A stretch of DNA of 5,853 nt from Pseudomonadota bacterium (GTDB taxonomy: Bacteria > Pseudomonadota > Alphaproteobacteria > Acetobacterales > Acetobacteraceae), in assembly GCA_023424475.1 (NCBI GenBank), contig JAFADX010000295.1, positions 1 to 5,853 on the forward strand. Reading direction: 5' to 3'. A program made the translations under genes and the position numbers. This document shows, piece by piece, positions 1-5,853 of this stretch (position 1 is the first letter of the stretch; each line of letters starts with the position of its first letter). The notes below the pieces were generated by a model. It saw only the letters and a list, made by a program, of their open reading frames with translations. It searched no databases and had not been told where the DNA came from.

Positions 1-525
1 GTGCTGAACCGGCTCTGGGGCCTTGGCTGGTCCGAGGAACGGCTCGCGTCGCTGGCCGCGACGCTGGGCGCGGATGTGCCGTGCTGCGTCGCCTCCGCCC
101 CGTGCCGGATGGGCGGCGTTGGCGAGGTGCTGGGCCCGGCACCACGGCTTCCGACGTGCGGGCTGGTGCTGGCGAACCCGCGCGTGCCGCTGCCGACGCC
201 GGCGGTGTTCCGGGTGCGGCGGCAGGCGGAATTCTCGCCAGAGGCGACCTTGCCGGAGAGCTGGGGTGACGCCGCGGCGCTGGCGGCCGGCCTGGCGATG
301 CTGGGCAACGACCTCGAGGCCGCCGCGATCGGGCTGCGCCCCGTGGTTGCGGAGGTCCTGGCGGCGCTGCAGGCCCTGCCGGGGTGCCTCCTGGCGCGGA
401 TGAGCGGGTCGGGCGCGACCTGCTTCGGGCTGTTCGCCAGCGCCACGCAAGCCGAGGCCGCGGCGACATCACTGCCGGCCGGATGGTGGCGCTGGGGCGG
501 GGGGCTTCACGCGGTGGGGCAGTGA
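1..525 (+). CDS. ispE: 4-diphosphocytidyl-2-C-methyl-D-erythritol kinase, C-terminal part (5' end outside window)
   Basis: IspE is a cytosolic GHMP-family kinase that phosphorylates the 2-hydroxyl of CDP-methylerythritol with ATP in the MEP pathway to isopentenyl diphosphate. The visible 174 residues carry the family LGADVP motif at 22-27, whose Asp25 matches the catalytic Asp of E. coli IspE. They also carry a following M-G-G-V-G-E turn and the C-terminal GHMP motif MSGSGAT at 134-140. Family proteins are about 280-290 residues, so roughly 115 N-terminal residues, including the ATP-binding glycine-rich loop, lie upstream of the window. The GTG at position 1 is an internal Val codon (the typical L-N-R-L-W-G-L stretch follows), not the real start. 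The stop is TGA at 523-525. No frameshift or missing C-terminal motif is seen. A tRNA-Gln gene follows after 20 nt on the same strand, with no terminator-like hairpin between them. Identity is seen from motifs; function is known from the family. Confidence 0.93.
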   Translation: MLNRLWGLGWSEERLASLAATLGADVPCCVASAPCRMGGVGEVLGPAPRLPTCGLVLANPRVPLPTPAVFRVRRQAEFSPEATLPESWGDAAALAAGLAMLGNDLEAAAIGLRPVVAEVLAALQALPGCLLARMSGSGATCFGLFASATQAEAAATSLPAGWWRWGGGLHAVGQ

Positions 526-545
526 AGGGTATGAGGCAGCGCGGC

Positions 546-620
546 TGGGGCGTAGCCAAGCGGTAAGGCAGCGGTTTTTGGTACCGCGATTCCCAGGTTC
601 GAATCCTGGCGCCCCAACCA
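546..620 (+). tRNA. tRNA-Gln (anticodon TTG), CCA encoded
   Basis: A complete cloverleaf can be drawn. The acceptor stem TGGGGCG (546-552) pairs with CGCCCCA (610-616). The D-arm contains AGCGGTAAGG. The anticodon stem GCGGT (571-575) pairs with ACCGC (583-587) around the loop TTTTGGT, placing anticodon TTG at 578-580. The T-arm is CCAGG-TTCGAAT-CCTGG. The discriminator is A617, followed by a genomically encoded CCA at 618-620. The anticodon UUG reads CAA (and CAG by wobble) for glutamine. The gene lies 20 nt after the ispE stop, so it may share the ispE transcript. No poly-T terminator is visible just downstream. tRNA 3' ends are common integration sites, and a broken recombinase gene begins some 320 nt further on, but no repeated copy of the tRNA 3' end was noticed in this window. 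Confidence 0.97.
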
Positions 621-938
621 CACAGTCGCGGTGTCGCAGACGATTTTGGGGTCGGCGGCCCCGCCCGGCGAAACGCCCGCCTTTCCGGCCAGACACGCGA
701 GGGCCTCTGGCGAATCGTACCTGAGAGACGGAGGCCCGGCGGCTTTCGCGGGCCAAATGCCGGTTCTGTCTCTCCTGGCCATTTCGGCATGTACGGATGG
801 GGTCAGATGTTCTGGTCCGCGGCGTGGCGTAGGGCGGCGGACCCTCCTCAGCTCTCGAGTGTCGGAGCTGCTTTCGCGGGCATTGAACGCAGGTGAGATG
901 CTGCCCAAGCCTTAGTAGCCTGGGGGTACCGTTCCGGC
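621..938. other. Intergenic stretch without a convincing gene, between tRNA-Gln and the recombinase remnant
   Basis: About 318 nt. Open frames exist here on both strands, but none gives a recognisable protein. The minus-strand frames read antisense through the tRNA and give the well-known spurious tRNA-antisense peptide. What the stretch does hold is structure. There is a two-stem inverted repeat at 723-774 (listed separately), a small CAGCTC/GAGCTG hairpin at 849-854 and 865-870, and a GGGG/CCCC hairpin at 648-662. None is followed by a T-run in the right orientation, so no terminator is claimed. One end of the recombinase-bearing element probably lies here, but I could not define a direct repeat or att core. 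Confidence 0.6.
702..778 (-). promoter_or_regulatory. Structured element, glycine-riboswitch-like in part (minus strand), tentative
   Basis: On the minus strand, GGAGAGAC (775-768) pairs through GAGAGAC with GTCTCTC (729-723), directly followed by AGGTAC and, some bases later, CAGAGGCC. The GGAGAG...CTCTCAGG pairing with a downstream CAGAGG is the layout of the P1 stem and 3' flank of glycine riboswitch aptamers. Inside, GGCCCG and CGGGCC (plus-strand 733-738 and 749-754) form a second stem. Against the call, the conserved internal GCCGAAGG-like core is not evident. No coding gene for glycine metabolism or transport follows on the minus strand, where tRNA-Gln and ispE lie antisense. It could be a decayed riboswitch left by rearrangement, an unrelated structured RNA, or chance pairing in GC-rich DNA. 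Confidence 0.25.
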
Positions 939-1934
939 TCAGACGAAACCGAGCGCCTTACGCTGGTCCTGCCAGTCGGTGGGGATGCGCGTGTCCTGCA
1001 TCAGCCGCGTTGCCGTCAGGTTCGCCGGCTGACAGCCCCCGAGGATCGCCTCCACGATGTCCGGCGCCAGCCAGGCGAGGCGTACCAGTCGCGTCGCATA
1101 GGATTGCGAAATGCCCTGCTCCGCCGCGGCGGCGGTCAGGCTGGGTGCGGTGCTCGACACCAGCGCCTCGCGCAGCGCCCAGGCCTTGGCGATGAGGCGG
1201 GCAAGCGACGGGTCCGACCGATCGGCGGCAACGGTCGATCCCACCAGCAACGCCATCTCCCGACCAGCGCGACGCAGGGCCACCGGCTCAGTCAGGGTGA
1301 TGGGCGGGAGATGTCGATCATTGCCGTGCCCGTTCGCCTTACCGATTTCGTTGGCGGAGGCTGTGGACTGGCTCCTGCCCGAGAGCACCGCAAGCAATCC
1401 ATGCGGCGCGAGATGAATGGTGATCTCCTGCCTCTGCACCGTCATCTCAGCCTGAAGGGCGAGCAGGGTCTCGCGCTGCGCAGCATGACCTTGCCGCTGC
1501 CAGCGGCGCGCCAGCTTTCCCGCAGCCTCGAGCACCCGCCGCTGCTGCTGCGCAGCCTCCGTCGGCAGCACCCCGGCGAATCGCATCGCGCTCAGCAGTT
1601 CCGGCCCATCGGACAGGAGGCGGGTGATCTTTCCGACGACGAGCCGCTCCAGCGCCGCCGCCGGCACCCGCAGCGCATCGGCATGCTCGTCCCGCGTGCC
1701 GGTGACCAGGCCGTTCGAGACGTAGTAGCGGTACCGACGTCCCGCTTTGTTCGCATGGGTCGGGATCATCGGCTCACCAGTGGCGTCGGCGACAATCCCG
1801 GCCAACAGGCTCGGATGGCTGGCATTGCCGCCCAAGCGGCGGTCGGCTCGGCTCTCAGCCAGACCCCGCTGCACCGCCTCCCAGAGGTCCGCGTCGACGA
1901 TGGCCTCGTGCTCGCCCGGATATCCGCCATGCAT
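939..1934 (-). pseudogene. Serine recombinase, C-terminal fragment (catalytic domain missing)
   Basis: Intact members are DNA-cutting serine recombinases of mobile elements, with an N-terminal resolvase domain, a 'recombinase' domain (PF07508 type) and a long C-terminal region. The 331 visible residues begin inside the recombinase domain with YPGEHEAIVDADLWEAVQ (5-22). Next comes the zinc-ribbon-equivalent segment, with SLLAGI, PTHANKAGRRYRYYVS and RVPAAALE (about 42-95). Here every metal-binding Cys is absent, as in a known alphaproteobacterial subgroup. A helix-rich region and a helix-turn-helix-like part (about 265-300) follow, and the C-terminus is the family-typical DWQDQRKALGFV. The resolvase domain with its catalytic Ser, roughly the first 200 or more residues, is gone. 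In frame upstream there are only 12 codons of unrelated sequence before a TAG at 1973-1971. The ATG at 1934 is therefore not a native start, and the fragment should be catalytically dead. It looks less GC-rich by eye than its neighbours, consistent with acquisition. Confidence 0.85.
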
Positions 1935-1938
1935 GGCG
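1925..1938. repeat. 14-bp perfect palindrome at the recombinase/aminotransferase junction
   Basis: CGCCATGCATGGCG is its own reverse complement. It lies exactly where similarity changes from recombinase (minus strand, to the left) to aminotransferase (plus strand, to the right). The right half, CATGGCGTG, encodes the aminotransferase H-G-V. The left half, read on the minus strand as CATGGCGGA, encodes the recombinase H-G-G. The two genes therefore share an inverted CATGGCG, and the palindrome is what results when they are joined through that microhomology. It carries an ATG on each strand (plus 1929-1931, minus 1934-1932). Confidence 0.85.
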
Positions 1939-2561
1939 TGCCGGTATTCGAGGACGAGTGTTACGCCGACCTAATCTGGGCTGGCACCGAGGACGTCCCG
2001 CCCTCGCTCTACGCGATGGACCCGACGCGGGTGATTCATATCGGCTCCTTCTCCAAGACGCTGGCGCCAGCGTTACGCGCGGCCTACGCGGTCGCGCCAT
2101 GGGACGTTCTGTCGCGCCTGGTCTCGCTCAAGAGCGATGGCGGCACTGGCGCGTTGGAGCAGATGCTGGTTGCCGCGTATTTCTCCCAGCACTTCGACAG
2201 CCACGTCGCAGAGCTTTCCGGGGTGCTGGAGGACAAGCTCCGCACCATGGTCGACGCGGTGGAGAAGGAATTCGGTGCTGCCGCCGAATGCTTCGTCCCG
2301 AAGGGGGGCATCTATCTTTGGCTGCGCCTGCCTGACGAGGTTGACGTGCGCAGGTTGGTCAAACCGGCCGCCGCACGGGGCGTCCAGTTCAATCCCGGTC
2401 CCGAGTGGGCGCTGGATGCGGAGAGCGCCAAGTCGCAGCTCCGGCTGTGCTTCGCATTGCCGAGCAAGGACGAGATCCGCGACGGCGTCGCCGCGCTGGC
2501 GCGCGTCTGCTTCGAGGAGACCAGCATTCCGGCACAAAGCGGCAACGTGCGGAACGCCTGA
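1929..2561 (+). pseudogene. PLP-dependent aminotransferase (MocR/LysN-like, class I/II), C-terminal half
   Basis: The 210 residues from the ATG at 1929 match the C-terminal half of fold-type I aminotransferases of the 2-aminoadipate aminotransferase (LysN)/MocR-like group. Visible motifs are HGVPVFEDECYADL (2-15), with Asp9 for the pyridine nitrogen and Tyr12 for the PLP oxygen; HIGSFSKTLAPALR (37-50), with Schiff-base Lys43; PKGGIYLWLRLP; FNPGPEW; and SQLRLCFALPS, with the carboxylate-binding Arg near 172. Full-length enzymes are about 400 residues, so some 190 N-terminal residues, including part of the PLP phosphate and substrate site, are missing. The plus-strand frame stays open upstream to 1104, but that part is antisense to the recombinase fragment and resembles no aminotransferase. 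The ATG at 1929 is an artefact of the junction palindrome. Most likely a dead remnant. The stop is TGA at 2559-2561. Confidence 0.87.
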
Positions 2562-2589
2562 GGCTCGACGGCGCGGGGTGGGGTGGTCT

Positions 2590-2609
2590 GCGGGAGGTCG
2601 CGCTCCCGC
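2590..2609 (+). terminator. Possible hairpin terminator after the aminotransferase remnant
   Basis: GCGGGAG (2590-2596) pairs with CTCCCGC (2603-2609) over a 6-nt loop, 28 nt past the aminotransferase stop. No clean T-run follows, only a TTTT about 20 nt on, so it is a weak intrinsic-terminator candidate. Position supports the call; sequence does not decide it. Confidence 0.3.
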
Positions 2610-2626
2610 TCTGCTCCGCTGCCCGA

Positions 2627-2660
2627 TAGCATTTTGGCTGATTTTCTACATCAATTGTCG
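2627..2660 (+). promoter_or_regulatory. AT-rich island upstream of the TPR/MFS cluster, candidate promoter/operator region
   Basis: This is the only clearly AT-rich run in the window, inside the 227-nt gap before the TPR gene. It contains a dyad TGAT-N7-ATCA (2639-2642 and 2650-2653), which could be a regulator half-site pair. I could not fit a convincing -35/-10 pair with 16-18 nt spacing. The promoter role is inferred from base composition and position only. Confidence 0.3.
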
Positions 2661-2788
2661 TTCTGCCGAGATACGGACAGGCGGCACGATCTCTAATGTC
2701 GCTGCCTGAGCGGTGCTCCTGCCCCTGGCAATCGGCCGCGCCGGCGCAAGGATCACCGAGGGCGCCACTCTGCAACGAGGACCCCGTT

Positions 2789-4108
2789 ATGACCTATCTG
2801 GACAGCCGCGGCCTGCCGCTTTCGACGAGTTCCGACGCGGCGGCGACGCATTACCGGGAGGGTGTCGACCTCCTGCTTTCCGCCTGGCCCGGCGCGGATG
2901 CTGCGTTGGACGCGGCGATCGCCGCCGACCCTGACTTCGCCCTCGCCCACGCCGCGCGGGCGCGCCTGCACGCCATCCGCGTCGAGATGCCGGCTGCCCG
3001 TGCGAGTATTGCGGCGGCAGCCGAACTCGTCGCCCGCGGCGGCACCGAGCGCGAGCGCAGCCATGTCGAGGTTCTCTCGCTTGCCATCCAGGGCAAGTCG
3101 GCCGAGGCGCTCAACTCTGCGCTCAGCCACGCCGAGACTTGGTCACGCGACGTGATCATCCTCGGCCTGCCGCTCGGTGCCTTCGGTCTCTTCGCCTTCT
3201 CGGGCATGGCGGATCACGACCAGGCGCGCGTGGACCTCTGCGAGCGCCACGCCGGGCATTTCGACGCCGACGACTGGTGGTTCCTGAACTATCGGGGATG
3301 GTCCCATGCGGAGAATGGCGCGGTCGCCTATGGGCGCGATCTGACGCAGCGCTCGCACGACCTGCGGCGCCAGAACGCGAACGCCGTCCACGCACTGTCG
3401 CACGCCATGTTCGAGGGTGGCGCGGGCGAGGATGCCGATCGCCTGATTTCGGGCTGGCTGCCGAGCTATGACCGCAGCGGATCGCTGCACGGGCACATCG
3501 CATGGCACGCTTCGCTGGCTGCTCTGGAGCGCGGCGACACGGCGAAGGCCCTCGGCATCTACGAGACGCATGTGCAGCCCTCGGCCTCCCTTGGGCTGCC
3601 GCTCAACGTGGTGACCGACACGGTTTCCTTTCTGTGGCGGATGCAGGCCTATGGGCACCAGGTGCCGCCGGGATTGTGGGATGCCGCGGCCGCCTATGCC
3701 GCACCGCTCTATGGCAAGGCCGGCTTTCCCTTCGCCGATGTCCACATGGCGATGCTCGACGCGGCGACCGGCGACAAGGTGGCGGTGGAACGACGCGCCG
3801 CCGCGCTGACTGCACTCGTGGAGGCCGGCACCCTGGCCGCCGGGCCCGTGGTGCCTGCGATCTGCCGCGCGGCTCTGGCATTCGTCGAACAGGACTATGC
3901 CGGGTGCGTGCGGCTTCTCGAACCGCTGGCTGGCGACGCGGTGCGCGTTGGGGGTAGCGGCGCGCAGCGCGAGATCGTGCACGACACGCTGCTCGTTGCC
4001 CTGATGCGCAGCGGGCAGACGGACAAGGCTCGCGCCCTGCTGGACCGCCGCCTGCATCGACGTCCTTCCCCCCGCGATGCGGCATGGCGCGCGAGCATGG
4101 CCGCATGA
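2789..4108 (+). CDS. Tetratricopeptide repeat protein, TTC38/StaR-like family
   Basis: This 439-residue protein resembles the TTC38 (tetratricopeptide repeat protein 38)/StaR-like family, found in bacteria and animals and of unsettled biochemical role. It has the family N-terminus RGLPLSTSSDAA (7-18). An alpha-helical repeat follows with DAAIAADPDFALAHAARARL (41-60), a classic TPR pattern. Then come the conserved DDWWFLNYRGW segment (161-171) and the His-rich HALSHAMFEGG...HGHIAWHASLAALERGD block (201-250). A further repeat lies at the C-terminus (LLVALMRSGQTDKARALLDR, 401-420). No signal peptide or transmembrane segment is seen, so it is probably cytosolic. I chose ATG 2789 because a GAGG at 2777-2780 stands 8 nt before it and the family N-terminus begins there. 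An in-frame ATG at 2696 would add 31 unlike residues. It heads a plus-strand run with an MFS transporter, and its stop overlaps a mini-ORF by ATGA. Function in the cluster is unknown; TPR repeats suggest protein contacts. Confidence 0.85.
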   Translation: MTYLDSRGLPLSTSSDAAATHYREGVDLLLSAWPGADAALDAAIAADPDFALAHAARARLHAIRVEMPAARASIAAAAELVARGGTERERSHVEVLSLAIQGKSAEALNSALSHAETWSRDVIILGLPLGAFGLFAFSGMADHDQARVDLCERHAGHFDADDWWFLNYRGWSHAENGAVAYGRDLTQRSHDLRRQNANAVHALSHAMFEGGAGEDADRLISGWLPSYDRSGSLHGHIAWHASLAALERGDTAKALGIYETHVQPSASLGLPLNVVTDTVSFLWRMQAYGHQVPPGLWDAAAAYAAPLYGKAGFPFADVHMAMLDAATGDKVAVERRAAALTALVEAGTLAAGPVVPAICRAALAFVEQDYAGCVRLLEPLAGDAVRVGGSGAQREIVHDTLLVALMRSGQTDKARALLDRRLHRRPSPRDAAWRASMAA

Positions 4109-4182
4109 AGGCCGCTGCGCCGGATCGCGGCACGGGCGGCCTGGGTCGGGCGGAAACGGCAGGCGCGGACGTCCGCGGATGA
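4105..4182 (+). CDS. 25-residue mini-ORF bridging the TPR stop and the MFS start
   Basis: ATG 4105-4107 overlaps the TPR stop (ATGA, 4105-4108). The frame ends with TGA at 4180-4182, which overlaps the MFS start (ATGA, 4179-4182). The peptide starts MKAAAPDRGTGG and ends ADVRG. It is rich in Gly, Ala and Arg, has no hydrophobic segment, and resembles nothing I recognise. Its likely role, if translated, is to carry ribosomes from the TPR gene to the transporter start, which lacks a clear Shine-Dalgarno of its own. It may also be chance, since start and stop overlaps are common in GC-rich genomes and no own ribosome binding site is obvious. Confidence 0.3.
   Translation: MKAAAPDRGTGGLGRAETAGADVRG
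4164..4177. repeat. 14-bp palindrome just before the MFS start codon
   Basis: CGCGGACGTCCGCG is perfectly self-complementary and ends one base before the ATG at 4179. It covers the position where a Shine-Dalgarno would be. As RNA, with no loop bases, it would not fold fully within one strand, but a shortened stem could form. As DNA it could be a binding site. Function is not established. Confidence 0.6.
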
Positions 4183-5432
4183 CGCACGGCAAGGCGGGCA
4201 ACCTCGTCCTGATTGTCGCGGCGCAAGTCTTGGCCATGGCGCTGTGGTTCTCGGGCACGGCTGCGGGTCCAGACATGGCGCGCGAGGCGACGCTGCCGCC
4301 AGGCTTCCTGTCGTGGCTCACTGGCGCGGTGCAGCTCGGCTTCGTGCTGGGCACGATCGCCAGCGCGGCGCTCGCCCTGCCTGACCGGCTGGATCCACGG
4401 CGACTGATTGCGGCGGCGGCGTTTCTCGGCGCCGTGGCGAACGCCCTGATCCTGGCGATGCCGACTGGCTCCCTCTGGGCAATTGCGGCGCGGGGCGTGA
4501 CGGGCCTCGCATTGGCCTGCGTCTATCCGGTCGGGGTGAAGCTCGCCGCGGGGTGGGCCAACCGCACCGATGCCGGACTGGTCGTGGGTCTGCTCGTGGG
4601 CGGGCTGACGCTCGGCTCTGCCTCTCCACACCTGATCAACGCCCTTGGCGGCATGGAGTGGCGCTTGACGGTGGGCGCGGCGTCGGCGGCGGCACTTGCG
4701 GCGGCTGCGCTGATCCTTGGCACACGGCTCGGTCCGGGCCACGCGCCGGCACCGCCGTTCCGGCCGGGCCTTGCCCTTCTGCTGTTCCAGGTGCGTGGCA
4801 CGCGCTTGGCCACGCTCGGCTACCTCGGCCATATGTGGGAGATCTACGCCATGTGGGCGTGGATCGGGGCCTACCTCGCCGCAAGTTTCGCGGCGGCGGG
4901 GCACGGCGCAGCGCCTGCGTTGGCCGCGCTCGGCGCCTTCGCCGTCATGGGCATGGGCGTGGTCGGCTGCGTCGCGGGCGGGCTGCTCGCCGACCGCATC
5001 GGCAAGGCGCGCCTCACCATCTGGGCCATGGCCATCAGCGCCGCGTGCTGCTTGCTTGCGGGACCGGCCTTCGGGATGGCGCCTGCCCTCACGGTCGCGT
5101 TCTGCCTAGTCTGGGGCGTGGCCGTGGTAGCGGATTCGGCGCTGTTTTCGGCGAGCGTGGCCGAATACGCGCCAAGCGGCCTCGCCGGGACGATGCTGAC
5201 GGTGCAGACCTGCCTCGGCTTCGCGCTCACCATGCCGGCCATCTACCTCGTACCGTGGCTGGCCGAACGCGCGGGGTGGAGTTGGGCCTTCGCAATCCTG
5301 GCGGTCGGGCCGGCCCTCGGTTGTGTGGCCATGACCAGGCTGGCCCGTACGGAGGCCTGCGACGCCGCCGCACAGGATGTCTGCGAGTTGAGCCTCCGAT
5401 CGGCCTCCCCCGCCAGGCAGCAGCCGCGATGA
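4179..5432 (+). CDS. Major facilitator superfamily transporter, 12 TM
   Basis: This 417-residue inner-membrane carrier has about twelve hydrophobic segments (approximately 8-30, 43-67, 76-95, 99-125, 132-155, 161-181, 208-240, 245-271, 279-298, 302-328, 334-360 and 367-387), with a cytoplasmic loop near 183-207 between the two six-helix halves. Motif-A-like loops occur in both halves: ALPDRLDPRRL (66-76) between TM2 and TM3, and GGLLADRIGKARL (267-279) between TM8 and TM9. MFS carriers use ion or substrate gradients, but the substrate cannot be read from the sequence. ATG 4179 is chosen because the hydrophobic N-terminus begins right after it and it overlaps the preceding mini-ORF stop by ATGA. 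An upstream in-frame extension would add basic, non-membrane residues antisense-like in composition. There is no good Shine-Dalgarno, so coupling to upstream translation is likely. A second MFS gene starts 60 nt downstream. Confidence 0.9.
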   Translation: MTHGKAGNLVLIVAAQVLAMALWFSGTAAGPDMAREATLPPGFLSWLTGAVQLGFVLGTIASAALALPDRLDPRRLIAAAAFLGAVANALILAMPTGSLWAIAARGVTGLALACVYPVGVKLAAGWANRTDAGLVVGLLVGGLTLGSASPHLINALGGMEWRLTVGAASAAALAAAALILGTRLGPGHAPAPPFRPGLALLLFQVRGTRLATLGYLGHMWEIYAMWAWIGAYLAASFAAAGHGAAPALAALGAFAVMGMGVVGCVAGGLLADRIGKARLTIWAMAISAACCLLAGPAFGMAPALTVAFCLVWGVAVVADSALFSASVAEYAPSGLAGTMLTVQTCLGFALTMPAIYLVPWLAERAGWSWAFAILAVGPALGCVAMTRLARTEACDAAAQDVCELSLRSASPARQQPR

Positions 5433-5492
5433 CGCGGAAACAACATACGACGAACCGCCGCACCTCCCATTCGCAGCCTGAGACGCATCACC

Positions 5493-5853
5493 ATGTCACA
5501 TACACTCGCCGCAGACGCGCCCTCGGACGCAGCCGAGCATCGCTACGTCACCGGCAATATCGCACGCATGGCCATCGCGCAGGCGCTGGCCGGCGCCAAT
5601 GCCAGCGTCGTCTATGCGACGGGCGCGATCGTTGGGAACATGCTCGCGCCCGACAAGTCACTGGCGACGTTGCCCATCTCGATCTTCGTGGTCGGCATGG
5701 CGGCCTGCACCTTGCCGGCAGGCGCAATCGCCCGGCGCCATGGCCGCCGCGCCGCCTTCCTGGTCGGGACCGGATGCGGCGTGTTGGTCGGCCTGCTTTC
5801 CGCGCTGGCGATCCTGCTCGGATCATTCTGGCTGTTCTGCCTCGGCACATTCT
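5493..5853 (+). CDS. Second MFS transporter, N-terminal part (3' end outside window)
   Basis: The first 120 residues of another major facilitator superfamily carrier, still open at the window edge (family length is about 400). A polar N-terminus (1-22) is followed by hydrophobic helices near 24-45, 55-76, 87-109 and a fourth beginning at 110. The TM2-TM3 loop carries motif A as GAIARRHGRRA (77-87), with Arg in place of the usual Asp. The start ATG 5493 is preceded by only a weak purine match (GAGA near 5480); no better in-frame ATG or GTG lies between it and the previous stop. It is not a close copy of the MFS gene upstream, so this is not a recent tandem duplication. The two carriers in a row behind the TPR gene suggest a transport locus with unknown substrate. 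Confidence 0.88.
   Translation, partial: MSHTLAADAPSDAAEHRYVTGNIARMAIAQALAGANASVVYATGAIVGNMLAPDKSLATLPISIFVVGMAACTLPAGAIARRHGRRAAFLVGTGCGVLVGLLSALAILLGSFWLFCLGTF

Noticed and set aside
648..677. Hairpins GGGG/CCCC (648-662) and GGCG-AAA-CGCC (667-677) as a tRNA terminator
   Set aside because: Short stems with no following T-run on the plus strand; expected by chance in GC-rich DNA.
469..908. Minus-strand frames with GRQDSNLGIAVPKTAALPLGYAP-type peptides
   Set aside because: These are antisense translations of the tRNA-Gln gene, a recurrent spurious annotation in databases.
631..915. 94-residue plus-strand frame after the tRNA
   Set aside because: No recognisable motif, no Shine-Dalgarno, and it spans the strong inverted repeat. 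Best read as non-coding.
1104..1928. Plus-strand open frame running into the aminotransferase (apparent 485-residue protein)
   Set aside because: The part before about 1929 is antisense to the recognisable recombinase fragment and shows no aminotransferase motifs. It is open only because of high GC.
4077..4178. Upstream in-frame extension of the first MFS gene
   Set aside because: It would add 34 Arg/Gly-rich residues and overlap the TPR gene by 32 nt. The hydrophobic N-terminus starts right after ATG 4179.
3143..4904. Long minus-strand frames of 403 and 433 residues
   Set aside because: They are Arg/Pro/Ala-rich shadows of the TPR and MFS genes, with no motif or ribosome binding site.

Overview
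The window is GC-rich and densely coded. Its proteins (IspE, a serine recombinase without zinc-ribbon cysteines, a TTC38-like TPR protein, MFS carriers) look like those of an alphaproteobacterium, most plausibly Acetobacteraceae/Rhodospirillales (Roseomonas-like). This placement is an inference from protein style and base composition; there is no 16S or other marker gene here.

Left part (1-938): the 3' part of ispE (4-diphosphocytidyl-2-C-methyl-D-erythritol kinase, MEP isoprenoid pathway) is followed after 20 nt by a complete tRNA-Gln(UUG) with encoded CCA. Then come about 318 nt without a convincing gene. This stretch holds a strong two-stem inverted repeat which, read on the minus strand, partly resembles a glycine-riboswitch aptamer.

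Middle (939-2561): two broken genes meet head to head. On the minus strand is the C-terminal 331 residues of a serine recombinase lacking its catalytic domain. On the plus strand is the C-terminal 210 residues of a MocR/LysN-like PLP aminotransferase lacking its N-terminal half. The join falls in a perfect 14-bp palindrome (1925-1938) that contains an ATG on each strand. This is either a real rearrangement scar of a mobile element or a chimeric join in the assembly.

Right part (2562-5853): a plus-strand cluster, probably co-transcribed from an AT-rich intergenic stretch near 2630-2660. It encodes a TTC38/StaR-like TPR protein, a 12-TM MFS transporter, and the start of a second MFS transporter that runs off the window. 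The TPR stop and the first MFS start are bridged by a 25-codon mini-ORF that overlaps both by ATGA, suggesting translational coupling. A 14-bp palindrome sits where the MFS ribosome binding site would be.

I found no CRISPR array, defence system or clearly new system. The points most worth a second look are the palindromic gene-gene junction, the ATGA-coupled mini-ORF, and the orphan riboswitch-like structure.
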